In this document: in pieces, positions 1-6,654 of the stretch
How the letters are laid out: every line of letters begins with the position of its first letter
Position numbering within the stretch: position 1 is the first letter of the stretch
Assembly: GCA_937886445.1 (NCBI GenBank)
Contig: CALGBY010000016.1
Coordinates: forward strand, 1 to 9,746
Direction of reading: 5' to 3'
DNA length: 9,746 bases
Source of the DNA: an uncultured Clostridia bacterium
Lineage (GTDB): Bacteria; Bacillota; Clostridia; Christensenellales; Aristaeellaceae
Notes under the pieces: model-generated
Told to the model about the DNA's origin: nothing
Database searches by the model: none
What the model saw: the letters and a program-made list of their open reading frames with translations, nothing else
Made by a program: the position numbers and the translations under genes

Positions 1-631
1 TCGTGTTATACTGCTGACAGTCCAGCGCGTACCGGCTGATCAGCAGCGCCTTGTTGTTCGCGGCGTCATAATCCAGCACCAGCCATTCGATGGGCGTGCT
101 GTCATTTCCCGCCTTCGTTTGCGGATAAGTGCCGAAGGTGACATAGCTGCCCGTACTTTTTAAAGCCGCTCGCTTTGCTTCCCGTTCGGCGGCGGCAGCG
201 GCTGCTTCCTGCTCTTCCACATAGGCGGCGTAGTCAAATTCCTCGCAGTGGGTGCCCACAGGATAGTTCAGCACCGCGGTGCAGGCTTCGCTATCGTATA
301 CAAAAGTAAAGGTCTTCCCCTGCTTTGCAAGGGTGAAGGTGACCGCGCTGCCCTCTACGGAATAATCCGCCAGCTCGCAGCCAAAGGTCAGCAGGTATTC
401 GCTGAAAGCGGAATAATCCTGCTCCGAAATATCCTTATAGTTCAAGATGCGGCTGCCGTCCGGCAGGGTCTCATCGGTCTCACTTGGGATCCTGAGCGCC
501 TTCCCCAGGTTGGGCATCTCCACTCCAAACACATCCCTCAACTCGGGCAGCAGCCCGTCCGCCAGCGCGGGCTGCGCAAGCAGGCACAGGCACAGCACAA
601 GCAAAAACACGCGTGTCCATCTGTTTTTCAC
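1..631 (-). CDS. Secreted DUF6273-domain protein, N-terminal part (runs off the left edge)
   Basis: The minus-strand frame is open from a GTG at 631 to the window edge (210 codons), so the C-terminus is missing. The GTG is preceded by GAGG about 9 nt upstream. The nearby ATG in the leader reads ATG-AGG-TGA and stops at once. Residues 1-24 form a signal peptide: basic KNRWTR, a hydrophobic core, then AQPALA|D as the likely signal peptidase I site; there is no lipobox. Residues 25-135 are an acidic globular region I do not recognise. Residues 138-157 are an Ala/Glu-rich, probably helical linker. From about residue 161 the sequence YVTFGTYPQ...IEWLVLD...KALLISRYALD is the characteristic opening of DUF6273, a domain common in secreted proteins of gut Clostridia and of unknown biochemical role. 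It should act outside the membrane. It is transcribed divergently from the GH127 operon, with no evidence of a functional link. Confidence 0.8.
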   Translation of the reverse strand, partial: MKNRWTRVFLLVLCLCLLAQPALADGLLPELRDVFGVEMPNLGKALRIPSETDETLPDGSRILNYKDISEQDYSAFSEYLLTFGCELADYSVEGSAVTFTLAKQGKTFTFVYDSEACTAVLNYPVGTHCEEFDYAAYVEEQEAAAAAAEREAKRAALKSTGSYVTFGTYPQTKAGNDSTPIEWLVLDYDAANNKALLISRYALDCQQYNT

Positions 632-757
632 CTTTTCTCACCTCATCACGATTATTCCGGTTTTTCCTTGCGGAAAAAGCCCGTACGCCCCGTGGCGGCG
701 CGTTTTATGGCACACCATCCGCGGGTGCGAAGCCCTTTTCCTCTTCCTTACCGTACT

Positions 758-787
758 ATTTTATATCCCGTTTACTCACTTTGTCAA
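758..787 (-). promoter_or_regulatory. Sigma-A-type promoter for the DUF6273 gene
   Basis: On the minus strand a perfect -35 TTGACA (782-787) is followed after 18 bp by TAAAAT (758-763); an overlapping TATAAA gives 16-bp spacing. This predicts a start near 750 and a leader of about 120 nt. The leader contains a perfect 7-bp hairpin with a four-base loop at 661-678, just upstream of the ribosome binding site. I see no riboswitch consensus that I can defend. Confidence 0.6.
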
Positions 788-844
788 CAAAAAACACGCG
801 AAAAGCCGCCACACGCGGCATAGCTCCCTTCCGCAAAATTATGC

Positions 845-874
845 TGTACAGAACACCGGCGCGCGCGGTATAAT
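845..874 (+). promoter_or_regulatory. Promoter of the GH127-peptidase operon
   Basis: There is a perfect -10 TATAAT at 869-874 and a weaker -35 TGTACA at 845-850 (4 of 6) with 18-bp spacing. The predicted start is near 881, about 50 nt before the GTG of the GH127 gene. It sits back-to-back with the promoter of the divergent DUF6273 gene, about 60 bp away. Confidence 0.55.
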
Positions 875-895
875 AGGGGCACAAAAAGATTACGC

Positions 896-908
896 GGAGC
901 AATGCTCC
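896..908. promoter_or_regulatory. Palindrome in the operon leader, possible operator
   Basis: GGAGCAATGCTCC is a perfect 5+5 inverted repeat with a 3-base centre. It lies just downstream of the predicted transcription start and upstream of the GTG. The position suits a repressor site or a small RNA hairpin near the ribosome binding site. No regulator gene is present in the window to assign to it. Confidence 0.3.
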
Positions 909-929
909 TGAAAGCGGGGAAAACGAGCC

Positions 930-2795
930 GTGATCAAGGAAATAAGAGGGAACAGCATCCGCCTGACGGACGGAGAACTGAAGGTGCGCGAAAACGACAA
1001 CCGCGAATACCTGATGAGGCTGAAAAACGAATATCTGCTACGCAATTTTCAGCTGGAAGCGGGGCGCTACGCCGGCAGAGGCAAGGACGCGCAGAGCTTC
1101 GGCGGCTGGGAGGACCCCACCTGCCAGCTGCGCGGGCATTTTCTGGGGCACTGGCTTTCGGGCGCGGCGCTGCGCTATGAGGAAACGGGCGACGCGGAGC
1201 TGAAGGCCAAGGCGGAGGCGATCCTCCGCGAGCTGGCCGCGTGCCAGAAGGATAACGGCGGCCGCTGGGCCGGGCCCATCCCCGAAAAATATTTTACCTG
1301 GCTGGGCACGGGCAAGCCGGTATGGGCGCCGCAGTACACCGTGCACAAGCTGATGATGGGCCTTGTGGACGCGTACCTGCTGATGGGCTGCGAAACGGCC
1401 CTTGATATCGCCCAGGGGATGGCGGACTGGTTTTACGACTGGAGCGGCCGCTACACGCGGGAGCAGTTTGACGATATACTGGATACCGAGACCGGCGGCA
1501 TGCTGGAGATCTGGGCGGAGCTGTACGCGATCACCGGCAAGCCTATGTACAGGCAGCTGATGGACCGCTATTACCGCTCCCGCCTGTTTGACCCGCTGCT
1601 TGAAGGCCGGGATATGCTTACCAACATGCATGCCAACACCACCATCCCGGAGGTGCTGGGCTGCGCCCGCGCGTGGGAAGTGACGGGCGAGCAAAGGTGG
1701 ATGGACATCGTGAAGGCGTACTGGCGGTGCGCCGTAACGGAGCGCGGCAGCTTTGTGACCGGCGGACAGACGCAGGGCGAGATATGGACGCCCAAAATGA
1801 AGCTGAAGGCGCGACTGGGCGATAAAAACCAGGAGCACTGCACGGTGTACAATATGATAAGGCTGGCGGAATTCCTCTTCCGTCACACGGGAGACCCCGC
1901 CTATATGCACTACATTGAATACAACGAGCGCAACGGCATCATGGCGCAAACCTACTGGCACGGCGACGCGGAGGAGGGTAAGCCCGGCTTTGGCCTGCTC
2001 ACCTATTTCCTGCCCATGAAGGCGGGCAGCAAAAAGGACTGGGCCGGGGAGACCGACAGCTTTTTCTGCTGCCACGGCACCATGGTGCAGGCCAACGCCG
2101 CGTGGAACCGCCGCGCCTGCTACGCGGACGGGGACAGGCTGTATGTAACGGCGTACCGCGGCTTCAGGGCCCGGGCGGAGCTGCAAAGCGGCAGCATAAC
2201 CCTGTCCCTGCACAAAGACACCATGAACGGCACGGAGATGACCTGCTCCGAAAACAGCATGCCGCAGCGCCTTACGGGGATCGCCTCCGTATATGACAAC
2301 CGGCCCGGCTTTGACAAATATGTGCTGCGCGTGGAGGCCGGAAAGGACACCCCGTTCACCCTGCTGCTGCGCGTGCCGGACTGGATCACCGGCAGCGCCC
2401 GCTTCTTTGTCAACGGGGAGGAGCTGCCGGCTTCCGCCGATACCGCCCGTTTTTACGAGATCACAAGGGTGTGGCACAGCGGCGATACCGTGTATGTGAT
2501 CCTGCCCATCGGCGTGACCGCCGTTCCCCTGCCCGATGACGAAAGCACCGTGGCTTTCCGCTTCGGCCCGGACGCGCTGGCCGCGATCACAAAGCAGGAA
2601 AGGATCCTCTTTACCGAAAGCGATGACCCCGCGAAGGAGCTTTCGCCCGATACCGAACGCCAGTGGGGCGAATGGCGCACCTTCCTGCGCACCGAAAACC
2701 AGGATCCCGGTCTGTCCTTTATGCCGCTCAACCGCGTGGGCTATCTGCCCTACCAGCTGTATTTCAGGATCAAAAGGAAGGATAAAAACACATGA
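930..2795 (+). CDS. GH127-family glycoside hydrolase, beta-L-arabinofuranosidase-like
   Basis: A 621-residue protein of the GH127 family (formerly DUF1680), close in length to characterised members of about 650 residues. Start GTG at 930 has GGGGA about 10 nt upstream. Family landmarks in order: W60...LRGHFLGHWLSG (68-78), NMHANTTIPEVLG (232-244), GGQTQGEIW with E284, EHC with E302 and C304, and FFCCHG with C380-C381. In Bifidobacterium HypBA1 the zinc ligands are Glu338, Cys340, Cys417 and Cys418, with Cys417 as nucleophile and Glu322 as acid/base. The spacing here (E302-C304, then 76 residues to C380) matches closely, so all catalytic residues appear present: E284 acid/base, C380 nucleophile. 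The C-terminal 200 residues would be the beta-sandwich part. There is no signal peptide, so it should act in the cytoplasm on imported small sugars or glycopeptides. It overlaps the next gene by 4 nt (ATGA), indicating translational coupling. Exact substrate is not proven; GH127 also contains other specificities. Confidence 0.9.
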   Translation: MIKEIRGNSIRLTDGELKVRENDNREYLMRLKNEYLLRNFQLEAGRYAGRGKDAQSFGGWEDPTCQLRGHFLGHWLSGAALRYEETGDAELKAKAEAILRELAACQKDNGGRWAGPIPEKYFTWLGTGKPVWAPQYTVHKLMMGLVDAYLLMGCETALDIAQGMADWFYDWSGRYTREQFDDILDTETGGMLEIWAELYAITGKPMYRQLMDRYYRSRLFDPLLEGRDMLTNMHANTTIPEVLGCARAWEVTGEQRWMDIVKAYWRCAVTERGSFVTGGQTQGEIWTPKMKLKARLGDKNQEHCTVYNMIRLAEFLFRHTGDPAYMHYIEYNERNGIMAQTYWHGDAEEGKPGFGLLTYFLPMKAGSKKDWAGETDSFFCCHGTMVQANAAWNRRACYADGDRLYVTAYRGFRARAELQSGSITLSLHKDTMNGTEMTCSENSMPQRLTGIASVYDNRPGFDKYVLRVEAGKDTPFTLLLRVPDWITGSARFFVNGEELPASADTARFYEITRVWHSGDTVYVILPIGVTAVPLPDDESTVAFRFGPDALAAITKQERILFTESDDPAKELSPDTERQWGEWRTFLRTENQDPGLSFMPLNRVGYLPYQLYFRIKRKDKNT

Positions 2796-3925
2796 CTGCA
2801 AGAGAGATCGGCATCCCCTTTTGGGGAACGCCCGGAAAATTCAACGCGATCACCGATGTAAAGGGTGTGGAGGTGGGCTTTTGCACCGTGATAGAGGGCG
2901 AGCCCTCCCCCGATAACCGCACGGAGGACTGCTTTGCCCGCACCGGCGTTACCGCCATATTGCCCCGCGGCAAACAGCGCAGCGCCGTTTTTGCCGGCCG
3001 GGCGGATCTGAACGGCAACGGCGAGCTGACCGGCACCCACTGGATAGACGATTCCGGCTTTCTGCACGGGCCCATCATGATCACCAACACCAACAGCGTG
3101 GGCGTGGTGCGCGATGCCGTTACCAAATGGATGCTGAAAAACCGGTATTACTACCCCGCGTACGCAAACGGGAAGGAGCAGCCCGGCGTGGCCTATTTTT
3201 ACCCCGCCGTGGGCGAGACCTTTGACGGCACGCTGAACAATGTGAACGGTCAGCGCGTAACAGAGGAGCACGCGCTCAGGGCGCTGGAGACCGCCGCAGG
3301 CGGCCCCGTGCAGCAGGGCAATGTGGGCGGCGGCACCGGCATGTGCTGCCTGGGCTTCAAGGGCGGCACAGGCACCTCCTCCCGCGTGGTGACGGCCGCC
3401 TTCGGCGGGCAGTACACCGTGGCGGCGCTGGTGCAAACCAATTTCGGCACGAGAAACGAGCTGACCATCCGCGGCATCCCGGTGGGCAGGATGATAAAGG
3501 GCTGTGAGAACAGCTATCCCTGCCCCGTGCCCAAGGAGGGCACAGGCTCCATCATCGTTGTGCTGGCAACGGACGCGCCGCTGCTGCCCTGGCAGCTGGA
3601 CAAGCTGGCGCGCAGGGCGACGATCGGCATCGCGAAGGTGGGCGGCGGCAATCATTCCGGCTCCGGCGATATCTTCATCGCCTTTTCCACCGCCAATGAA
3701 AACGCCTATTGCTACACCAAAACGCAGGTGGAGCTGCTGTCGGATCAAGAGATGGACTGCCTGTTCCCCGCGGCGGCGGAGGCCGTGGAGGAAAGCATCC
3801 TGAACGCCATGCTCTCGGCCGAGACCATGGTAGGGCGCAACATGAACACCGTGCAGGCCCTGCCGCACGATCAGTTGAAGGAGATCCTCACCCGCTATCA
3901 GGATCTGCTGGACCAATACCGCTGA
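2792..3925 (+). CDS. P1-family (DmpA/BapA-type) self-processing aminopeptidase
   Basis: A 377-residue N-terminal-nucleophile hydrolase of MEROPS family S58 (L-aminopeptidase D-Ala-esterase / beta-peptidyl aminopeptidase), at the family's usual length. Members are made as one chain that cleaves itself at a Gly/Asn-Ser bond to give alpha and beta subunits. Here the site is Gly252-Ser253 in TGSIIVVLATDAPLLP, making Ser253 the nucleophile. The second conserved pair is Ser291 and Asp293 in GNHSGSGD, offset by +3 from BapA Ser288/Glu290. Other landmarks are IDDSGFLHGPIMITNTNSVG (85-104) and GGGTGMCCLGFKGGTGTSSR (179-198). There is no signal peptide. The ATG overlaps the stop of the GH127 gene, and GGAAGG lies about 10 nt upstream. 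It likely removes N-terminal residues from peptides; whether it prefers L-, D- or beta-amino acids cannot be told. Second gene of the operon, followed 53 bp later by an Xaa-Pro aminopeptidase. Confidence 0.9.
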   Translation: MTAREIGIPFWGTPGKFNAITDVKGVEVGFCTVIEGEPSPDNRTEDCFARTGVTAILPRGKQRSAVFAGRADLNGNGELTGTHWIDDSGFLHGPIMITNTNSVGVVRDAVTKWMLKNRYYYPAYANGKEQPGVAYFYPAVGETFDGTLNNVNGQRVTEEHALRALETAAGGPVQQGNVGGGTGMCCLGFKGGTGTSSRVVTAAFGGQYTVAALVQTNFGTRNELTIRGIPVGRMIKGCENSYPCPVPKEGTGSIIVVLATDAPLLPWQLDKLARRATIGIAKVGGGNHSGSGDIFIAFSTANENAYCYTKTQVELLSDQEMDCLFPAAAEAVEESILNAMLSAETMVGRNMNTVQALPHDQLKEILTRYQDLLDQYR

Positions 3926-3978
3926 ACGCGGATCCCCGCGGGGAACGCGCAAAATAACAGAAGTATGGAGAAATAAAA

Positions 3979-5226
3979 ATGAGCTATACCGACAGACGCG
4001 AAAAACTGTTTGAAAGCATGGAGGAAAACGCCGCGCTGATCCTCTATTCCGGCAATTCCTTTCCGGTGAGTGCCGATGAATACACCCCGTTTGAGGCGAA
4101 CCGCCACTTTTTCTACCTGACGGGCATCCGCCGTGAAAACATGGTGCTGGTGATGACAAAGCACGCGGGCAAGCGCGCCTGTGCCCTCTATATCGAAAAG
4201 ACCGATCCCTTCACCGAGCGCTGGACCGGCAAAATGATGACACCGGAGGAGGCCAAGGCCGTTTCCGGCATTGAGGACATCCGCTACACCGCTGCCTTTG
4301 AGCGGGATATCAACACGCTCTTTTCCGCTCTGGGCCTGAAGTATGCTTACTTTGACCTGTACCGCAACCGCGCCGCGGATGAGGATTCCTTCAACATCCT
4401 GCGGGCAAAGGAATTCAGCGCGAAATATCCGGGCGCTTCGCTGCTCAACCTGTGGCCGCTCGTCACCCGGCTGCGCACCGAAAAGGACGGGGACGAGATC
4501 GAAAAGATCCGGAAGGCCATCCGCTGCACCGATGAGGGGCTGAACAATGTGCTCAGCCGCCTTGCCCCCGGCCGGTATGAATATCAGGCGCAGGCCGATT
4601 TTGAGTACACCCTGCACATGCTGGGGGCCGACGGCACCTCCTTTGCCACCATTGCCGGCAGCGGCAAAAACGGCACCATGATGCACTACGAGACCAACCG
4701 CGACCTGTGCGGGGACGGCACGCTGCTGCTATTGGACCTGGGCTGCAAGTGGGAGGGCTACTGCTCCGATATCACCCGCACCTACCCCGTGAACGGCAAA
4801 TACACCGAGCGCCAGCGCGCGGTGTACGATATCGTGCTTGAGGCCAACCGGGAAGTCAAAAAGGCCGCCCGCCCCGGCGTGACACTGGCGGAACTGAACG
4901 ATGTGTGCAAAAAGGTGCTGGCCGCGGGCTGCATACGCCTTGGCCTGATCAGGGATGAAAGCGAGATCGGCAAATACTATATGCACAGCGTTTCCCATCA
5001 TCTGGGCATCGATGTGCATGATGTATCCTTCCGCGGCGAGGCGCTCACCCCCGGCTGCGTGATCACCGACGAGCCCGGATTGTACATTGACGAATGGGAG
5101 ACCGGCATCCGCATCGAGGACGACCTGCTGATCACGGAAACCGGCTGCGAATGCCTGTCCGAGCAGATCATCCGGGACGCCGGAGAGATCGAAAAATACA
5201 TGAAAGAACACAAAAAGGCGGAATAA
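3979..5226 (+). CDS. pepP: Xaa-Pro aminopeptidase (M24B)
   Basis: A 415-residue metallo-aminopeptidase that releases the first residue from peptides with proline at position 2. Residues 1-130 form the AMP_N (creatinase-type) N-domain. Residues from about 175 on form the pita-bread M24 domain. The five dinuclear metal ligands are present: D253 (LLDLG), D264 (YCSDITRTY), H340 (HSVSHHLG), E365 (VITDEPGLY) and E380 (GIRIEDD). The supporting histidines H236, H336 and H347 (VHDV) also align with E. coli PepP H243, H350 and H361. The ATG at 3979 has GGAGA 8 nt upstream. No signal peptide, so cytoplasmic. It lies 53 bp after the P1 peptidase in the same direction; that gap has a small CCCCGCGGGG palindrome but no T-run, so co-transcription is likely. 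In context it would open the Xaa-Pro bonds that the P1 enzyme cannot cut. The family assignment is firm; the hydroxyproline link is inference. Confidence 0.92.
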   Translation: MSYTDRREKLFESMEENAALILYSGNSFPVSADEYTPFEANRHFFYLTGIRRENMVLVMTKHAGKRACALYIEKTDPFTERWTGKMMTPEEAKAVSGIEDIRYTAAFERDINTLFSALGLKYAYFDLYRNRAADEDSFNILRAKEFSAKYPGASLLNLWPLVTRLRTEKDGDEIEKIRKAIRCTDEGLNNVLSRLAPGRYEYQAQADFEYTLHMLGADGTSFATIAGSGKNGTMMHYETNRDLCGDGTLLLLDLGCKWEGYCSDITRTYPVNGKYTERQRAVYDIVLEANREVKKAARPGVTLAELNDVCKKVLAAGCIRLGLIRDESEIGKYYMHSVSHHLGIDVHDVSFRGEALTPGCVITDEPGLYIDEWETGIRIEDDLLITETGCECLSEQIIRDAGEIEKYMKEHKKAE

Positions 5227-5253
5227 GCCTGCCGACCGGTCACTGCACACGCA

Positions 5254-5424
5254 GGGGCTGTGAAAAGTTCCCGAAGTGATATCGATAATGATGCCGAAAA
5301 CAGGAGGATCTGCAGCCCCTTTACGGGTCTCAGATCCTCCTGTTCGGCAGTCTGGCAGCTCATATTATGCTGACAGTTTATGACCGGGCTGTGAAAGAAC
5401 ACTTCTCATGTTCTATCACAGCCC
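5254..5424. repeat. Palindrome-bounded intergenic element with two long hairpins (MITE-like)
   Basis: This non-coding stretch between pepP and the converging hepT holds three related structures. An 18-bp stem with a 2-nt bulge joins 5293-5312 to 5331-5348. A 16-bp stem with one mismatch joins 5386-5401 to 5409-5424. The outer ends, GGGCTGTGA at 5255-5263 and TCACAGCCC at 5416-5424, are perfect inverted repeats, so the whole unit can be read as a 171-bp element with terminal inverted repeats. GGGCTGTGAAA occurs twice in direct orientation (5255 and 5386). Neither hairpin is followed by a strong T-run, so a simple terminator is a weaker reading, although transcripts from both sides could end here. 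No clear target-site duplication is visible. Confidence 0.5.
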
Positions 5425-5467
5425 TTATTCACATAGGCGGAATATCCGGTCTCTCCCACTTTCCCTG

Positions 5468-5964
5468 TCACAGCGCACGGATCTTTTCCAGCAGATCCGG
5501 TATGTCCTTCTTCAGCGTACTGTAAACGATGCTCAAATCAACATGGCCGTAATCATGCACGATCCTGTTTCTCAAACCATACAGCGCGCGCCACGGGATC
5601 GACGCGTGTTCCTTCCTGTACACGTCCGTCAGGCTTCCGGCATTCTCCGATATCTGGATCATTCTGAAGGCAATACCGCGCAAATGAGTTAGTACGATGG
5701 CTAATGAATTTTTCAACAGATTCGCTTGCAGAAATTGAAGGTTTACTGGTGGTAAATCGAAATTTCTGCAAGATGAAGATGTTGGAAAAGGCAACGCTCA
5801 GCGTGCTGGCGAATTGTGCGGGATTGCCTTTACAACATGGAATCAAGAAGGAGTTCATTGCTGCCAAGCTCCTCCCGGCTCACATCCTTCATATGCTTCC
5901 CGATAAATTCCGCGTCCCTGATGATTTTCTGCAGATAGTAACTGTCATCCTTCACATTATCCAT
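5468..5964 (-). pseudogene. hepT: hepT toxin gene (HEPN ribonuclease), disrupted by a MITE-like insertion
   Basis: Minus-strand translation from ATG 5964 gives a normal HepT (DUF86) start, MDNVKDDSYYLQKIIRDAEF, up to LLLDSML, then a stop. The C-terminal half resumes in another frame from FRMIQISENAG to the TGA at 5468. Removing bases 5669-5832 (164 bp) joins ATG-TTG to TTC-AGA-ATG and restores a continuous 110-residue protein, the usual HepT length. The HEPN catalytic signature RX4HXY is intact in the second half (RNRIVHDY; R77, H82 and Y84 in the repaired numbering). In type VII systems the Tyr is the residue MntA AMPylates. The ATG overlaps the mntA stop by 8 nt. The toxin as first translated is a 43-residue fragment and should be inactive. 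A residual frame from a TTG at 5794 inside the insertion could still make the C-terminal half. Base composition is AT-richer than the operon to the left. Confidence 0.85.
5665..5832. mobile_element. Foldback MITE-like insertion inside hepT
   Basis: The two ends form terminal inverted repeats: TGAAGGCAATACCGCGCAA at 5665-5683 and the complement of TAAAGGCAATCCCGCACAA at 5814-5832, 16 of 19 matching. The symmetry runs inward: the arms share CAACA-type and TTTTTC blocks, and a perfect 12-bp stem AATTTCTGCAAG/CTTGCAGAAATT surrounds the centre. The entire element can therefore fold into one long imperfect hairpin. It has no transposase and is short, as expected of a MITE moved in trans. The core GGCAAT...ATTGCC is 5669-5828. 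Excision of 5669-5832 repairs hepT. A target-site duplication is not clear: the bases next to the core (TGAA and TTTA) match at only two of four positions, so boundaries are good to a few bases only. I cannot assign the parent IS family. Confidence 0.75.
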
Positions 5965-6427
5965 AAATTTTTATTCCATACTTCAGTATTTCACCGATCA
6001 ACTCCGGGTTATCCTTCAATTGACCCAAATCCAGTACATCCATCCTCTTTTTCAAAGCCGATCTCAGTTCCTCCGCAAGGCCGAAAAATTTCAGACCGTC
6101 CGCGTCTGCAGAAAGCAGCAGATCCACATCGCTGGATGGCTTCGCGGTCCCCTTTGCGTAGGAACCGAACAAATAGCAGAAACGAACATCATATCCTGCA
6201 AAAACTGCTGTGCATTTTTCAACAATATCCTTCAGAGACAGGATCCCATGTTCCTCATCGATCGGATCAATTTCCAACAGAAGGCTTACCAGATACCGAT
6301 ACTTGAAGGTATCTCTTTTGCTTTCATCGTTTTCATAGGATTTATAGGAACGAAGAGAAATCCCCGTCAAGGCCGCCGCCTGCTTCTGCGTAAGCCTTTT
6401 ATCCGTCCTTACTTGCTTCAGGTCCAT
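5957..6427 (-). CDS. mntA: MntA-type antitoxin: XRE helix-turn-helix fused to a minimal nucleotidyltransferase
   Basis: A 156-residue protein. Residues 3-52 are an XRE-like helix-turn-helix (LTQKQAAALTGISLRSYKSY). Residues about 65-156 are a MNT nucleotidyltransferase with the signature GSX10DXD (G88, S89, D100, D102) and a likely third acidic residue D130 (RMDVLDL). In the HepT/MntA type VII toxin-antitoxin system, MntA neutralises HepT by transferring AMP to a tyrosine in the toxin's RX4HXY motif. The added DNA-binding domain makes it a plausible autorepressor. Start ATG 6427 has GGAGG about 10 nt upstream; the neighbouring upstream ATG gives a four-codon frame. The stop overlaps hepT by 8 nt. 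Because hepT is broken, this is probably an orphan antitoxin with intact active-site residues. The AT-rich composition and the TA cargo suggest horizontal acquisition. Confidence 0.88.
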   Translation of the reverse strand: MDLKQVRTDKRLTQKQAAALTGISLRSYKSYENDESKRDTFKYRYLVSLLLEIDPIDEEHGILSLKDIVEKCTAVFAGYDVRFCYLFGSYAKGTAKPSSDVDLLLSADADGLKFFGLAEELRSALKKRMDVLDLGQLKDNPELIGEILKYGIKIYG

Positions 6428-6449
6428 CTCATATGCACCTCCCGCAAAT

Positions 6450-6502
6450 ATTATAGTGCAATTATTGCATTTCTGTCAACACGTGCAAGGGCAAATATTG
6501 CA
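6450..6502 (-). promoter_or_regulatory. mntA-hepT promoter with palindromic operators
   Basis: Reading the minus strand, consensus -35 TTGACA (6474-6479) and -10 TATAAT (6450-6455) are separated by 18 bp. The spacer contains the perfect palindrome TGCAATAATTGCA (6457-6469). A second site of the form (T)GCAA-N3-TTGC(A/C) lies at 6490-6502, centred 33 bp (about three helical turns) upstream. This fits autorepression by the XRE domain of MntA, which would block RNA polymerase by sitting between -35 and -10. Motifs are seen directly; the regulator assignment is inference. Confidence 0.7.
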
Positions 6503-6564
6503 CTTTTTACAGTCGTTGAAGATGCAAATCGTGCCTTTGCAGGACAAACGGAGTGCAGAAACAG

Positions 6565-6632
6565 ACATATTGTCCGCCCTCCGGCAGCAACACCAATGTC
6601 TGTTTGAAAATGGACCGGGGTCATTTTCAAAC
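6565..6632. repeat. Solo copy of the ~66-bp intergenic repeat
   Basis: This stretch aligns along its whole length with the three tandem units at 7418-7616. Shared blocks are CCGCCCTCCGG, the CACC.AT.G.CTG block, TTGAAAATG and ATTTTCAAAC. It contains a perfect 13-bp inverted repeat, CTGTTTGAAAATG (6600-6612) against CATTTTCAAACAG (6622-6634), with a possible GACC/GGTC inner pairing. It sits just 3' of the small gene ending at 6655 and may stabilise or end that transcript, though no T-run follows. Confidence 0.7.
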
Positions 6633-6654
6633 AGCCCGATCATTTTTCCGCCTG

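Noticed and set aside
640..750. Minus-strand leader of the DUF6273 gene contains GATGGTGT...GCCATAAAACGC, reminiscent of the fluoride (crcB) riboswitch.
   Set aside because: The defining GGCG/CGCC closing stem and the downstream pseudoknot partner are not in the right places, and the gene is not a fluoride transporter. ATGG-TGTG-CCAT makes a simple local hairpin instead.
1038..2801. Long open frame (587 codons) on the minus strand opposite the GH127 gene.
   Set aside because: It is a shadow caused by GC-rich codon use: it has no family motifs, while the plus strand encodes a complete GH127 protein with its active site.
2750..4159. Long open frame (469 codons) on the minus strand opposite the P1 peptidase and the start of pepP.
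   Set aside because: It spans two genuine genes, is rich in low-complexity Gly/Ala/His, and shows no recognisable domain.
5704..6306. Plus-strand frame of 200 codons through the hepT/mntA region.
   Set aside because: It runs antisense to the MITE, hepT and mntA; the minus-strand products have clear HEPN and nucleotidyltransferase signatures.
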